A DNA stretch of 64,000 nt from Ceratothoa steindachneri (lineage: Eukaryota; Arthropoda; Malacostraca; Isopoda; Cymothoidae), in NCBI GenBank assembly GCA_963969495.1, contig OZ018323.1:76341583-76405582 (forward strand). Direction: 5' to 3'. Numbering within the stretch: the first letter of the stretch is position 1; each line of letters begins with the position of its first letter. The notes below the pieces were generated by a model. The model was not told the DNA's origin. It did not search any database and saw nothing but the letters and a program-made list of their open reading frames with translations. Positions 32,581 through 44,930 of the stretch are shown one piece after another. The position numbers were made by a program, and so were the translations under genes.

Positions 32581-35500
32581 TTAAATAACGGGGGGAAGGC
32601 TGGCCTCCTCCAAAAAGTCTAAAAGTCCACAGGTCGGTGTGCATGAATCCGTCCTGAGTACAAGGGACAGGCGGTAGCAACCCCGCCCATCCCGGTACCG
32701 GGACAGGTAACGCGCGTGAAGATCACCCAGACTGGGACATTCAACAAGAACGTGCTGAACAGTCTGGGGGACGACGCAGTCGTCGCAATAGGGCGCAGGC
32801 GAGCGCTCCATCAAATAGCGATGCGTCACACGAGTGTGTCCGATTCGGAGATGACAGAAAGCGACCTGAAGCCGTCGCAGCATTGGGGGATAGGTCCATG
32901 GGAACAGTTGCGGCGCAATGGCACGCAACTTTAAGTTCCCTTCGACCGTCTCCCATCTTCTTTGTCAAGTAGTCCGAAGAGCTGCCCGTATTCCTGTCAT
33001 GTAGTCGGTGTGAGGAAGAGCGAAACGCTGGTCCGGCCGTAGAATCATCGCGGACTCTTTGGCGCCCTCATTCCCCGCAATTCCTACATGTCCAGGAACC
33101 CAGCAACAGATAATCTCGACATCCGCCCGGCTCGCCAAAACCGTGGCGTCACGGATATCGCGAACCAGGGTATGCGGAGATCCCAATGCCCCGAGAGCAC
33201 TCAGGGCGCTTTGTGAGTCTCCGAACCGGGCACGTTGCGTAATCTCCCGTACCGAGTGGTGTATTGCCACCAGCTCAGCCGTGAAGACAGACGCAGCGCC
33301 CCGCTGACTTCAAACAGAGGGGATAAGGTGTGGAAGCCGACCCCCTCTTGTGACTTGGAGCCATCCGTATACACTAGCACGGTTCCAGCGTGACACGAGG
33401 TGTGCTCCAAAAAGGTCGAACGCAATACTCCCGGCGCCGTACAAGCTCTGGGAGCAGAGGCGTGGCGACAAATAGCCAAATGTGGTACCCTCCAGGGTGG
33501 CGTCCTGGGCAGAACCAGGGGCGCTACCAGCCCAAGAGCTATACCTAGCTCTCGAAGGAGTTTCCTAGCCCTAAACCCAAAGGGCTTATGGTATGACTGA
33601 CGTCGCTCGGCGGCATAGACACCGTCGAGATCAGCTGCGGATGCAGTGAGAGCTGTTGGCGACTGAAGGAGGCGCCGGGCTCGCGCGTACAGGCGAGTAA
33701 TGCACTGCACGCGGCGTAGAGCGAGTGGCATCTCCCCAGCATCGACCAACAGGCTCTCAATGGGGGAAGTGCGGAAGGCACCGGTCGCAAGGCGAAGGCC
33801 GGTGTGGTGGATCGAATCCACCTTCCGCAATAAACGCTCGGCTGCGGATGCATAAAACTTGCATCCGTAGTCGAGCTTCGAACGAACAAAGGATCGATAA
33901 AAAAGTAAGGCAGCAGCCCTATCAGCGCCCCAAGCGCTGAACGTCACGGAACGGAGAATATCCATGGCGCGGGTACAAGAGACCCTAAGGCTGCGAATAT
34001 GAGCCTGTCAGGTGAGGCGTCGGTCGAATACAAGACCAAGGAAACGGTGCGATTCCACCACATCCAGGCGCACCCCATTAAGAAACAAATCTGGGTCAGG
34101 GTGGAGCCGTGGATGGCGGCAGAAGTGCACCACCTTAGTCTTGGCCAAAGAAAACCGAAACCTGTGCGCTTCGGCATAGCGAGAGACGCGGTTCAATGCC
34201 TGTTGGGGTCGACGCTCCAGAGTTGGCATCTGGGCCGCGCCAAAAGAGATCGAAAGGTCGTCCACGTAGAGTGTAGCGAGAACATCTTCCGGCAGCACCG
34301 AGGTGATGCCGTTGATGCTCAGGGCAAAGAGTCCGACACTGAGGACACTGCCCTGCAGGACATCCACTTCCTGCTCCTTTAAGCCAGAGAGGGCTCCCCT
34401 CACGGTTACGCGGAATCGACGATCTCGCAAAAATTCAGATATAAACATTGGGAGGCGTTCCCTCGCCCCCATGATACCGTATCGCCATGCGGTATCATAG
34501 GACTTCTCCAGATCGAAAAACACCGTGGCATAGTGCTGTCTACGAAGGAAAGACTCGCAGACGGCATTTTCCAGGCGGAGCAGAGCATCCGACGTGGAGT
34601 GGAACTTGCGGAAGCCGCACTGTGCAGAAGACAGATGGCCTCCGCTGTCCAGAAAAAAAGGCTAGTCTAACATTTACCAATTTCTCCATCAACTTGCACA
34701 TGCAAGAGGTTAGAGAGATTGGGCGGAAACTGGTCGGAGTAGAGTGAACTATCTCCGGCTTGCGAAAGGCGAGCACAGTAGACATTCACCAGGAATCTGG
34801 TAGAAGACCCTCCATCCAGATCCTGTTGAACAAATCTAACAGAAAGGCCATGCCTCGATCACCCAGGTGTCGAAGCATGGCGTAAGGGACATCGCCCGGA
34901 CCATGGGCGGTGTCCGCGCACGAAGCAAGAGCGGAGCGCAACTCACTCACAGTAAACCCGTTGTTGAAGGGTTCTCCGCCTCTGGAGGTAAAGTCCAGTC
35001 GGCAGCCTTCCGCGACATCACGACGTGCATTGAATGCTAGCGGAGCAGCATCACGGCTAGAGAATGCGGAAAAAGCGGTCGCTAATGATTCCGCCACGGA
35101 CGCGGGTTCCAAGATTGCGGTCCCATTCTCCTGGAGAACGGAAGGGGGGTCCTGCAAGAACTTGCCCCGAATCCTTTTGACTCACTTCCACACCTCTGCT
35201 AAAGGGGTGTTCCCGTTAAGTGAAGACACGTATGCCCGCCAAGAAGAGCGGCGGGCGTGCTTCGAAATATACCGGAACCTAGCACAAGCCCGACAAAATT
35301 CAGCGACAGTGAAATCGTTCGGGCGGCGCTTATAGCGCATGTAGGCATAACGCTTGTGTTTGAGGGCCGTCTCACACTCGGCCGACATCCATGGGAGTGG
35401 TCGGCGTGCAAAACGGCCAGACGTTCTAGGAATAGTAGTCAGGCCCGCGGCGATGAGGTTGCCAGAGAACTCAACGGCCTCATCTACCAACCTAAACTCC

Positions 35501-36241
35501 TGGACTGAGATAGAGAATTCAGTCATTTCCTGAAATGCAGGCCACCGCGCCCACGCCAAGCACCACCGAGGTTGTCTCTCAGGCGGCAGTTGACCTGAAA
35601 AAGATATTTGAATGGGAAGTGATCACTACCATGGAGGTCATCGACCACCCCCCAATCAAAATCAAGCTGTGCATCCAAAGAGCACAAAGATAGATGAGGC
35701 AAGAAAATGAAGCGGTTCTCGGACAGTGATGCATAAACTAATCCACGTTTAAGACACCTATCTCAAGCTCTTCGATCATATCGGCAAGGACTTGTCCCCT
35801 GGGATTTATTGAATAATCTCCCCAGAGAGGATGCCTGCCGTTCAGAACTCCAAGCAAGAGAAAGGGCCTCGGCAACCGTGCCACGACGCGGCGGAAGTCC
35901 CCTGCGTCGAAGTCAGCTGACGGTGGAATGTACGCAGAAATGATAGTATACCTTCTATCCAGGTGCAGCTGCACAGCCACTGCCTGAAAGGAGGTATCTA
36001 AAGAGAAAGGAAGAACGGAGACATCATGCCGGGTGTAAACCGCGAATCCCCCAGCCAGGCCATCCTGTAGTGGTGGGGTCGCAAGACCCTTATACCCCGG
36101 GAGGGAGGGCAGGGGGCACGCGCCTAGCATGGTCTTCTGCAAAAAGATAGCTAACGGGAAACGGGACGAGACGAGCCTCCGCAACTCCTCCCAGTTGGCC
36201 CGGAGTCCACGGCAATTCCATTGAAGGAATATGCCCTCCAA
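32581..36241 (-). pseudogene. I-like LINE ORF2: endonuclease, RT, RNase H, zinc knuckle
   Basis: Starting at 36241: MEGIFLQWNCRGLRANWEEL opens the APE endonuclease. The catalytic Glu is Lys (LQKTML instead of LQETML), and the GDFNGRH box reads GVLNGRH, so nicking should be dead; HGSDHFPF survives near 35630. The linker 35559-35182 has RKPLPWMSAEC-like PLPWMSAECETALKHKRYAY. RT: SFRPISLTSCMCKLMEKLV (34730), FFDLEKSYDTAWRYGIM (34520), LQGSVLSVGLFALSINGI and LYVDDLSISF, so the polymerase Asp residues are intact. RNase H: TVLVYTDGSKSQEG (33375) and CCWVPGHVGIAGNEGA. The C-terminus has YCDDC, HVLVEC, a CX2CX7HX4C knuckle (about 32800-32750). Frameshifts near 33200-33270, 33950, 34540 and 35170 break it. 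Confidence 0.86.
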
Positions 36242-36243
36242 GA

Positions 36244-38639
36244 CTAGCTCGGAGGAGACGCGGGGGCCCTCCTCGAACAGAAGACCCTCCCGGGAATGGC
36301 CGTACGCTTCCCGGGGGCAGAACCCCGGGCGCTGTTAGCCGGACAAAGCGCTGAAGGCGCTGTCGCCTTCGAGGACTTATTGAGGGAGGTTGGGCTCGCC
36401 ATGCAAGACTTTTCCTTCCTCCGCCTCGAAACCATAGGCGGGCGTTGCGGCTTCTGAGGCAGGGGGGCCCTCTTTACGAAGAACCACCGTCTCCGAGCTA
36501 CTCGCACCACCTCTAGGCATGGGCGAAGCAGCCGAAGCTCCTTTGTTGCTGTCCTCCTTTCGGGGGACAGCTTTAGGAACCCCGGAAGATGGCCTGGCGA
36601 CCAGCTTCAGGGGTGTTGCCCCATGTGAGTCTAAAGACTATGTGGAGGCGCGTGGCCGTTTCGCCTTAAGGGAAACGGTCACGCTGGGGGAAGAGGGGGG
36701 AGCCCTGGTTTTAGCCGGGGCTGGGTAGGAACCCTTTTTGCCGCCAGCTTTACCAGGGAAGCGCCCGGGTTGAGTAGAGCCTGCAGAAGGGCTCTGAATG
36801 GGTGTGGAAACTACCGTGCTTGTTGGCCTGGATGGGCCAGGAGCACAGGTTGCCTTTCTAACTATTGAGGCCTATGACGTCCCAGGCAGAGCCGGGCGTG
36901 CAAGGACCAAGTCCTTAGCCTCGCGGAATGAGATTCGATCCTGGGCCTGAACAGCCAGGATTTCTTTCTCAAGGAGATATGCACCACATTGCTTCGAAGA
37001 AGCGGGGTGTGGCTCTCCGCAATTGACACACTTGGCCACACATGATTTAGACTTATCGTGTGCGGCCTTGGAGCAATTTACACAGACTTCGGTGACCCCG
37101 TCTACAAGATTGATTCGTATGGTGGAAGCGGTGATAGTAACAGCACCCTCGTTGCAGTGGCACGAATGCCTACACGCGGTAGCGGTACCAACCGGCCCGT
37201 ACCGACTCAGGGAGCTTGTCACAGTCAAACGTGACGAAGAGTGTAGGGGTGGGTGTCGAGGCCCCTCCCTGTTTTCTCATCACACATTCGACCTTGACCG
37301 CCCCATGGTGGGCCAGCTCTAAGGTGATGTCCTCAATGGAGTAGTAAACGAGTTCCGCCACATAAACTACTCCTTTCACAAAGTTCATGGTAGAGTGCGG
37401 CGTCACACTCACTGGGGTGCCATGAAGTGTCCGAAGAGCACTTATCTTGGCCGCCTCAGAGGGATTCGCCACATTCGCCAGAGGGCTCCCGTCCGAGAAA
37501 TGGGTCATCATTGGCTCTCTACCAATTGCACTAGCTAATCCTCTCCTCTGATGGATCATGCTGCCCTTGGCCAACATGGTGCCATCAGTGGATCAAATAA
37601 CGAGGAAGCGTTTGAAGCCAGCGGGCTCGAAAACGCCAGGTAACCTTTGAATCAGGGGCCCCGATGTCATCGAGGCTCCGCCCTGTGCACTTTTGGTCTT
37701 ACTCAGGGGCTCCGCAACCGGGGGGGGCAGAGGGGCCTGATGTGCCGATCTTGGCTTGGTCGCTTGCCAAAGTGGCAGCAGACCCATCCATCCCCGTAGC
37801 CCCCGCGGATGGAGAGGAACCCCGAGTCTTCTTTGTCATTTTAGTCTTTTTCTTTTTCTTTTTTGAAGAGGAGGGCAGGAAATGAACCCGCTTCTCACCT
37901 CCGCCAGAAGGAGCTCCCAGGCAAGATGGACCGGCCTCAGCCAGGTCCTTCTCTGAAATGGAGAAGGTCCTGGTAATCATGGGGGCACCAGTCAGAGGAG
38001 ATCCCTCCCCTCCTTGTACTGCTACGGAAACCCTAGCTGTTTGAGGAGGACCTTGAATAGGGGCAGATTCGGGTTTAGTGCTTGGAACTAAGCCTGGATT
38101 CCCCCCCATGGAAGTCCTTACTGTCTGAGGCTGGGTTTCCTCAAGGACCATGTCTATCTCAGGGGAGGCCTCCAGTTGGCCATCCCCCCCCCCCCCAAGA
38201 CATCGCAGGTCCCGTTGGCAGTATCGTCACTAGTCTTATGTGGAGAGGCACAGGCCTTGACCCCGGCAAGGTTCAATATTTTTGCCAGCATGTCTTTTGA
38301 GGGAAGCGACAGAAGGGGCCTGGCTTCCCTCTCCCCCCCCTAAGGGGGTTTGCCCTACCGAGCCGCTTCGATATGGAGCGGCTGGCTAAGGGCTGCCTGC
38401 TGGCTTTCTTGGCAGTCCCCTTGGAAAGAACAGAGGGGGCTGCCGCTGGAAAAAGGGAGGTGCCCGAAAGCACCTCCAGAGAAGGGGGTGAGGGGGAGTC
38501 CCCTACACCCGTAAGCAAAGGAGAGGAGTAAGCCTCCTCTCCGGTTAGAGAGATATGGAGGGTCCCCTGCGCAAGCACAGAATGGGGGGGCCTCCATTTT
38601 TTCGGTGGAGCTGCCCAAGGGCGGCTCCATTGGTGACAC
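36244..38639 (-). pseudogene. I-like LINE ORF1 (nucleic-acid-binding protein)
   Basis: The best start is the ATG ending at 38639 (MSPMEPPLGSSTEKMEAPPF). A Pro/Ser-rich low-complexity N-terminus with a Lys cluster (SSSKKKKKKTK) runs to about 37600. From 37577 a conserved segment (SVTPHSTMNFVKGVVYVAEL, TPTLFVTFDCDKLPESVRAG) precedes two zinc knuckles: CVNCSKAAHDKSKSC and CVNCGEPHPASSKQC. ORF1 proteins of this type coat the LINE RNA as a particle. At least three frame changes break the gene. The C-terminal stretch before ORF2 (36510-36244) is basic and of unclear frame. Confidence 0.72.
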
Positions 38640-38732
38640 AGGGGGAATTAAGAAAGCAAAAGGAGGACCAACTCTGTATTAAATAAATATTCATTGAATT
38701 TAATACATGTTCTAATTATTTTGTCCAACTGT

Positions 38733-38827
<95 letters not shown>
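38733..38827. repeat. (TG)n(TA)n microsatellite
   Basis: Uninterrupted TG (about 18 bases) passing into TA (about 76 bases). Tyr-Ile ORFs over it are artefacts. Confidence 0.98.
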
Positions 38828-38829
<2 letters not shown>

Positions 38830-39039
38830 TATGTTCTTGTACTTACATGCTTAGAAGCATTGTAGGTCACAAAATCAAGTCTTTGGTTTAGTTAAACTTT
38901 GGGGGACATGTCAACATTAGTTGATGACAAATTTGCAAATGATACTAATGTTTTTGTTCTTTTTTTTCAGAGAGATTTCAGAATAACAAAATTAATCAAA
39001 TTAATATAATTATCAATTTCATATTATTTACCTTATACA

Positions 39040-41125
39040 ATACCTAGTATAAAAAAGAATTAGCACTAAAAAAAGAATAAGCGCTAATAAATCTATTCAA
39101 GAAGGATTTGATGAATCTGCTTGAGATTCAGATATATCATTGGATGACTCAGATAATGATCCAAACTTCGAACCTTTTAGTGGTTTTGGCGTAATGATGA
39201 TGAAGGGAAAGGCAATAAAGAAGGAGAAGAGGATTTAGACAGATTATTGGTTGATATGGCTCTAGAGAGTGATGAAGAAGCTGAAAGAGAGATGATGGAG
39301 AGTGATGAAGATGAAAGAAAAATGCAAGAAATAACTAACAAATATGGACAGAATACCATGGAAGGGACTCCACTTTTCCATTTACAGGAGATGAGGGCAT
39401 TCTTGTAAGGTTCCCTGAACCAGAAAATTTGAAACAAGAGGATGTATTCCAATTGATTATAATTGGTGATGAGATCTTAAATTTACTTGTTGATGAAACA
39501 AACCCTTATGTTAAGCAAGTGACTGATGAAAGAGGGGCAACATTGATACCTGCATCAAGACATTCAAAATGGAACCTGACAACAGTAGAAGGAATGAAAA
39601 CATTCTTAGTAATTTCAATGTGGATGGGCCTTGACTGAAAATGATCTATTGCATCCTACTGCAGTAATTCCCTTCTGTATAGTATAAGATTTCATCAAAA
39701 ATGAGTAGCAATTGCTTTGAGCTTTTGCTCAACTGCCTACATTTTTCAAATAATTAAGAAATTGAGCAAGGAAATAGGTTAGGAAAAATTCAACTTTTAG
39801 TAGACCTCCTAATCCCAAAATACAAGTCAATCTACACTCCAGTAATGGATGTTGTAATTGGACGCATTCCTCTGGATGTAGTTTTCTTGGGAGTTTGGGT
39901 GCCTTAAAAAAGAGGCCGTTTGACTCGGATGACCTATGATGGGCCCTTGTGGCCTTTGTCATCTGTTATATTATATTGTGGGGTACTTTGATTTTGTCTT
40001 CCCCTAGCGATGGTGCTTTTTGTGGGTGGGTTTTGACGGATGCAGATAACCTTTGATAGGCCCTTGTGTCATCCGTGAAATTATGTTATGTTATGTTATT
40101 ATATGAAATGCTAATTCCTAGGAGGGGTAGGTTAAAGTTTTGTCAATACATTCCCAACAAGGCCCATAAATATGAGATAAAACATTTCAAGGTCTGCTCA
40201 CTGAAAGGCTTCATGTACAACCTCTTAGTCTATTCTGGAAAATCAGGTGAAAGGGAGTTGGTAAAAGAATTTGCACAGAACTGATTGAGGGACCTTTTGA
40301 TCAAGAATGGACACTGTAAGTGGATAACTTTTATACCAGCTACAAATTAGCATCTACTTTGCTACAGAGAAACACATGTATTAGGAACTGTGAGAGCATC
40401 AAAAAGGGGTATGCAAAAGGAAGTGATTAATGTGAAAATTAAAAGAGGGGGATTAATTGCAAGAGAGGAAGAACATGGAATTGTTATAATGAAGTGGAAA
40501 GATAAGCGAGATGCCTTAATATTTGTCAACAAAGCACAAGCCTATTCTGGTTGAAAAAAGAAGCAGTGGAACATCAAGACAAGATGATAATGAAGCAGAT
40601 CCTTCCACAGCAGACCCATCAACAGATAGACAAAAGACTTCTAAAACTGGAAACAGTTATTGCCTACAATTATGATAAGGCAGGGATTGACCTATCAGAC
40701 CAGAAGGCCTCATACACTAGGACCCTTTGGAAGGGAATCAAATGGTACCGCAACCTGGGCATTGAGCTACTTTTAGGAATAAGCTTAGTAAATGCCCATG
40801 TAGTCTACCGAGAGCTGAAAGAATAAAAAATTAAAATAATAAAATTTAGAGAGATTATTGCAGTTAGCTTTTTAGGAATTCCAGAGACTCCTTCATATGG
40901 TATGGTGCAGTTAGGCAAAGACATGTTCTTGAAACTCTAATGAATGCAACTAAACGAAAGATATATCACACCTGCAAAATGTGCTATCAGGAAAAAAGAA
41001 AATCGGAGGGTAGGGCAGCAGCAAGGAAAGCAAACAAAAAGTCAAAATAATACTGCCCTTCCTGCCCTGGCAATCCTGTTCTGTGCGTGAACTGCTTCAC
41101 AAAAAGTCACACAAAACAATAATTG
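39040..41125 (+). pseudogene. piggyBac-like transposase, interrupted by a LINE 3' end
   Basis: An acidic N-terminus (DSDISLDDSDNDPNFEP at about 39127-39178) leads to the DDE_Tnp_1_7 domain: LVDETNPYVKQV, SKWNLTTVEGMKTFLVISMW and MGLD (39485-39635), then YSIRFHQK and IPKYKSIY-like text up to 39860. After the insertion it resumes with EMLIPRRGRLKFCQYIPNKA (40106-40165), GTVRASKRGMQKEVI, KRGGLIAREEEHGIVIMKWK and DKRDALIF. The domain end YDKAGIDLSDQKASYTRTLW and GISLVNAHVVYREL is at 40673-40815. A C-terminal Cys-rich zinc finger (CKMC, CPSCPGNPVLCVNCF) follows at 40976-41095. Several stops show it is dead. piggyBac enzymes cut out and insert at TTAA. Confidence 0.88.
39864..40103 (+). mobile_element. 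5'-truncated LINE 3' end inserted in the piggyBac gene
   Basis: It matches 54828-55068, the 3' UTR of the intact LINE, including both stem-loops and the TTATG tail (40076-40100). It interrupts the piggyBac reading between VMDVVI and EMLIP. Confidence 0.9.
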
Positions 41126-41149
41126 TTATGGAATTGTTAGAATTTTTTA

Positions 41150-41350
41150 TTGAAATTTATTTTTTGAATTGTAATTCTCACACAATAATTGTTCTGTTTA
41201 TGTATGGAATATTACTTTTTTTAATTGTATTTCTCACATAATAATTTATATGTTTATGAATAGAATATTATTTTTTTTATTGTATATCCCACATAATAAT
41301 TGCTAGGTATGTTTATGAATGAAATTTCATCTTTTTTATTATATTTTACA
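41150..41350. repeat. Minisatellite, about 57-60 bp unit, three to four copies
   Basis: Each unit contains TTTTATTGTA(T/A)TTCTCACA-like text, CACATAATAATT, GTTTATGAATxGAAT. Units start near 41155, 41215 and 41272. No spacers of equal length between identical repeats, so not CRISPR. Confidence 0.75.
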
Positions 41351-41355
41351 AAATA

Positions 41356-41684
41356 CAGTAAACCCTCGATATAATGAACTATATGGGGAGGAGGGGCATT
41401 CGTTAAAGCCAAAAGTTCATTAAACCTGATGGTCATTAAAAGCGATAAAAATAAACCAAGTTTGTTATATCCAATGGTTCATTCGTTCGATGGAGTAGTA
41501 AGTAGCACTCATGAAGAGAGGAAGGAGGAGGAGGAAGAGAATGCCAGAACAACCACTCCTGCGCGATGTTCACAGCCGACTGAGCTGTAAGCCAGTGAGT
41601 CGCAGCATGGAGTTCAACCAGGAAATTTGGTTCGTTATATCCAAAATTTGTTATATTGAGGTTCATTATATCGAGGGTTTACTG
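41356..41684. mobile_element. Tigger/pogo-like MITE, copy 2
   Basis: CAGTAAACCCTCGATATAA at the left and its reverse complement at the right, with TA on both outer sides. It is 329 bp and inserted next to the minisatellite. The family matches 30961-31262. Confidence 0.87.
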
Positions 41685-41799
41685 TATATCCATATCTTTT
41701 TTTTCAACGATTCCTTTTGAAATTTTATGAAATAAACATTAGAAAATGGGCTATTTACTTTTGTAATTTCATATAATTTTCTGTAATTTTCACCATATT

Positions 41800-42470
41800 A
41801 TAGGAAGGATATTGATTTGCTTGAGTCTGTGCAGAGAAGGATGACAAAGATGATTGGTGGGCTAAGGAACTTACCCTATGGTGAAAGGCTCAGAAAACTA
41901 AATCTACATACATTGGAAAGGAGAAGAGTCAGAGGGGAATTGATTGAAGTCTTCAAATGGGTAAAAGGATATAATAAAGGGGATCTGGGTAAGGTTCTTA
42001 TACTTAGTGAACATGACAGGACACGTAGCAATGGGTTTAAGCTTGATAAGTATAGGTTTAGGAAGGAGATTGGGAGGAATTGGTTTACAAATCGTGTGGT
42101 AGATGAATGGAATAGGCTCACTAGGCATGTGATAGAAGCCTCCTCTCTGGGTAGTTTTAAGAATAGATTAGATAAATATATGGATGAAGCTGCTAGATGG
42201 GACTGACTTTTTTTTATGTACATATGTATATATTTTTCTAAGGAGTGGGAAGATTATATTTTGCGGTTGCATGAATGGACATAATCCTCTGGATGCATTT
42301 TATGTATATTGTAGATTAGATCTGACGAACTCCTGTTAAGGGTGACAATGTTGATGACTTTTCTCTGGTAAGAAATCTTTTGTGTGTTGAATGGAACAGG
42401 AGCTGCCAAGTGTAGGCCATGAATGGTCTTTTGCAGTCTCCTTCTTTTCTTATGTTCTTATATAATAAAC
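41800..42470 (+). pseudogene. LINE C-terminal fragment and 3' UTR
   Basis: The frame 41817-42206 encodes the conserved post-RT region: LESVQRRMTKMIGGLRNLPY, GERLRKLNLHTLERRRVRGE, RKEIGRNWFTNRVVDEWNRL and GSFKNRLDKYMDEAARWD, ending at its natural stop. It is related to but distinct from the 51.8 kb family. Its 3' UTR ends TTCTTATGTTCTTATATAAT at about 42450-42467. Confidence 0.87.
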
Positions 42471-42679
42471 ATTAAAAAAATATGAATCATCTACATATAC
42501 CCTTTGTAAAAATGTCTAAGAAACCCCCTTACACACCAAGTATACAAAACCAAATCACAGGATGCCATGATTTTATATTGCAATTGAAATAACTATAGAA
42601 TGTCAATGATTAATGTTGACAGGCCTAATTTTTTATTTAAGCCATCTACAATAATTGTTGATGTGGCGTTTTAAGAAAA

Positions 42680-44290
42680 CTCTCTGTCTACAGTTATGAC
42701 ATGGTAGAGCAATCAATGTGTTAAAGACAAATAAAGCACCAGGACACAACCAAATTAGTCCCTGGATTTTGAAGGAGTTAGCAGAAACATTAGCATTACC
42801 CCTTACCATACTCTTCTCCCATTCGTTAAGACGTTGTGAAGTGCCAGAAGAATGGAAAAGGGCATCTGTCAGCACCATTTAGAAGAAGAGTGATAAGGGT
42901 GAAACTGGGAACTACAGCCCAGTGAACCTGACTTCAGTGGTTTGCAACATACTGGAGACAGTTGTGAGGGACCACATTATGAGCCACATGAAAAGAAATA
43001 ATTTATTCTCTAATCAACAGTATGGCTTTCTTAAGGGTAAATCTGAAGCACTTCAAATATTGAATGTACTGGATGTATGGACAGAAGCCCTTGAGAATGG
43101 CTCAGCTATAGACTCTGTTTACCTTGACTACCAGAAGGCCTTTGACAAGGTTCCCCACAGGAGGATTTGGGGTAAATTACAGTCTTATGGCATAGATAAC
43201 TATTAGATGGATTGAATCATTTTTGATAGGAAGACAACAAACAGAGTGTTATGGTAGCCAGAAGCAATTCGGATTGGCATACTGTAACATCAGGAGTCAC
43301 ACAAGGGTCAGTGCTTGGGCCAACGCTTTTTGCCATTTATGTAAATGACCTCCAGGATCAAATTAAAACATATATTCATATGTTTGCAGATGATACAAAA
43401 AATTTCAACACAATTAAATCAAGAACAAACAGTAAGGAGTTACAAATCGACCTTAATAACCTAGAAGAGTGGAGTGCAAGATGGCAGTTAAGATTACACC
43501 CCCAAAAGTGTAAACACTTGCAGGGAGATTGTACCAGGGTGGAGTTACCATCTAGGTAATACTGGGGTGGCGTGGGTGGACTCTGAGAAGAAAGACATTG
43601 GAGTCATTGTAGATTCAAAGCTGAAATTTGAGCAACACATAATGGAAAAAGAGAAGAAGGCAAATATGATAATGGGTGTAATAAGAAGAACCTTCCAATT
43701 TCTCAACTACAGGTCCTTTGTCATCATTTATAAAGCTATGGTACATTTGTATTTTGACTACACAAGTCCAGTCTGGCAACCATATAGTAAAGGGCTGATT
43801 GAGAAATGGAGTCAGTTCAGAGAAGGGTGACCATGTTATTGCCAGGCTTGAAGGACCTCCAGTAATCACAGAGATTGAGGAAGATTGGTCTACCAAACTT
43901 GAGATATCAGATGTTACAGGCTGATTTAATAGAAATGTATAAGATGCTACCTAGATACTACGATGGGTCTGCTTGCAGGATCAGTAGTCTCAAGGAGGTA
44001 ACCATGCAGCAGATGGGAACCAGGGGTCATAGTTACAAGCTGTTCCAGAAGCAGGCAAAATTGAATAGTAGAAAGGAATTTGGGGAATGGAGGTCAATAA
44101 AAGTGTGGAACAGTTTGCCAGAAGCGGTGGTTTGTGCCGATAGTTTAAATATTTTCAAAAATAAATTAGACAAATTCTTGGAGTGTTTTGAAATAAAATA
44201 TGCTGATTTTAAAGGCAAACCCAGCAGTACCACATAAGTGTAGGCAGACACTGAGTCCGGCATAGAAGATCTGTGAGGTCCCTGCACTGG
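42680..44290 (+). pseudogene. CR1/Jockey-like LINE RT, 5'-truncated
   Basis: RT starts with KTNKAPGHNQISPWILKELA (42727) and WKRASVSTI; the frame 42922-43206 has VYLDYQKAFDKVPHRRIWGK with an intact motif A Asp. After a break, GVTQGSVLGPTLFAIYVNDL and MFADDTKNF (43381-43405) follow with both active-site Asp. Then KDIGVIVDSKLKFEQHIMEK, and the C-terminal RRLRKIGLPNLRYQMLQADL, GTRGHSYKLFQKQAKLN and WNSLPEAVV end at 44235. Four frame breaks and a stop in KKGDKG (TAG at 42881) inactivate it. Confidence 0.87.
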
Positions 44291-44379
44291 AAATCAACTC
44301 TAAGTAATGTTTGTTTGCTTATAATGCTTGAATTGCTCATTTTAGTTTTTTTGTATTACAGATGTGTTTTGATATGTTG

Positions 44380-44645
44380 ATGTCTTTAGGCGGATGTCCT
44401 GATTCATCCTTCAGTATTTCATTTTACCACAATCTCCCTTCTTAAATATAGGTACATATCACATTAGCTTTCTTCCATGCTTTGGAACAATGCCAGTCTC
44501 TAACAATTTTCAAAATCCTAGGAAAAATCTAATCAGGGCCCTGTGATTTACTAAATTTGATTCTATTTCGTTTGACACTATATCCTTTGTAATTAAAATT
44601 TCCTCTAATTTCTCATCATCACCCTTGAAGATCAAAGCCCCTCAG
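44380..44645 (-). pseudogene. LINE RT N-terminal scrap
   Basis: Minus-strand reading gives DDEKLEEILITKDIVSNEIE, LGF, KLLETGIVP and PIFKKGDCGKMKY, the fingers region preceding NYRPVSLT of CR1/Jockey RTs. Confidence 0.65.
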
Positions 44646-44646
44646 G

Positions 44647-44715
44647 TAACATAACATAATTCAAAATATGAGAAAAGCCACAAGAGCCTATCAGAGGTAA
44701 TCAGTCAGCCACAAT
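44647..44715 (-). mobile_element. Diverged LINE 3' tail fragment
   Basis: AACATAACATAATT followed by AAAAGCCACAAGAGCCTATC, the reverse complement of one stem-loop plus tail of the 51.8 kb family, with several mismatches. Confidence 0.7.
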
Positions 44716-44930
44716 GCATAAACTACATTTACAAGACTGGATCTGAAGTGCTTAAGGATTCGTCATCATGGCTTACCAAGTAAACTTACCAAGTAGGGCC
44801 TTTTACAACTTACAGATCAGACTACAGATGGAAGGGGTCCAAGTCTGTAATTCAGGTACTCCAACCAGGTGTTTGGGATGCAATCATACCATGAATTTAC
44901 CAGTAAACTTACCAGCCCCGCCAGAGCTGG

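Larger units (their letters stand above)
32399..38662 (-). mobile_element. Nearly full-length I-like LINE, GC-rich
   Basis: About 6.26 kb on the minus strand from the ORF1 start at 38639 to a 3' A tail (12 A on the minus strand at 32401-32412). It has ORF1 with CCHC knuckles and ORF2 with endonuclease, RT, RNase H and a C-terminal zinc knuckle, the layout of the I group. It is far richer in G+C and CpG than the surrounding DNA. It truncates the hAT gene upstream. Stops and frameshifts show it is inactive, though much younger than its scraps at 6.7-7.3 and 9.8-10.4 kb. Confidence 0.85.

Noticed and set aside
33400..35508. Several plus-strand ORFs of 65-141 codons in the GC-rich LINE
   Set aside because: Antisense shadows of ORF2; GC-rich DNA has few stops. 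The real motifs (YVDD, YTDGSK, zinc knuckle) are on the minus strand.
38694..38891. 65-codon ORF with Cys-Val and Tyr-Ile repeats
   Set aside because: Translation of the TG/TA microsatellite.
41150..41350. Regular repeats resembling a CRISPR array
   Set aside because: Eukaryotic minisatellite: units are imperfect, contiguous and lack unique spacers.
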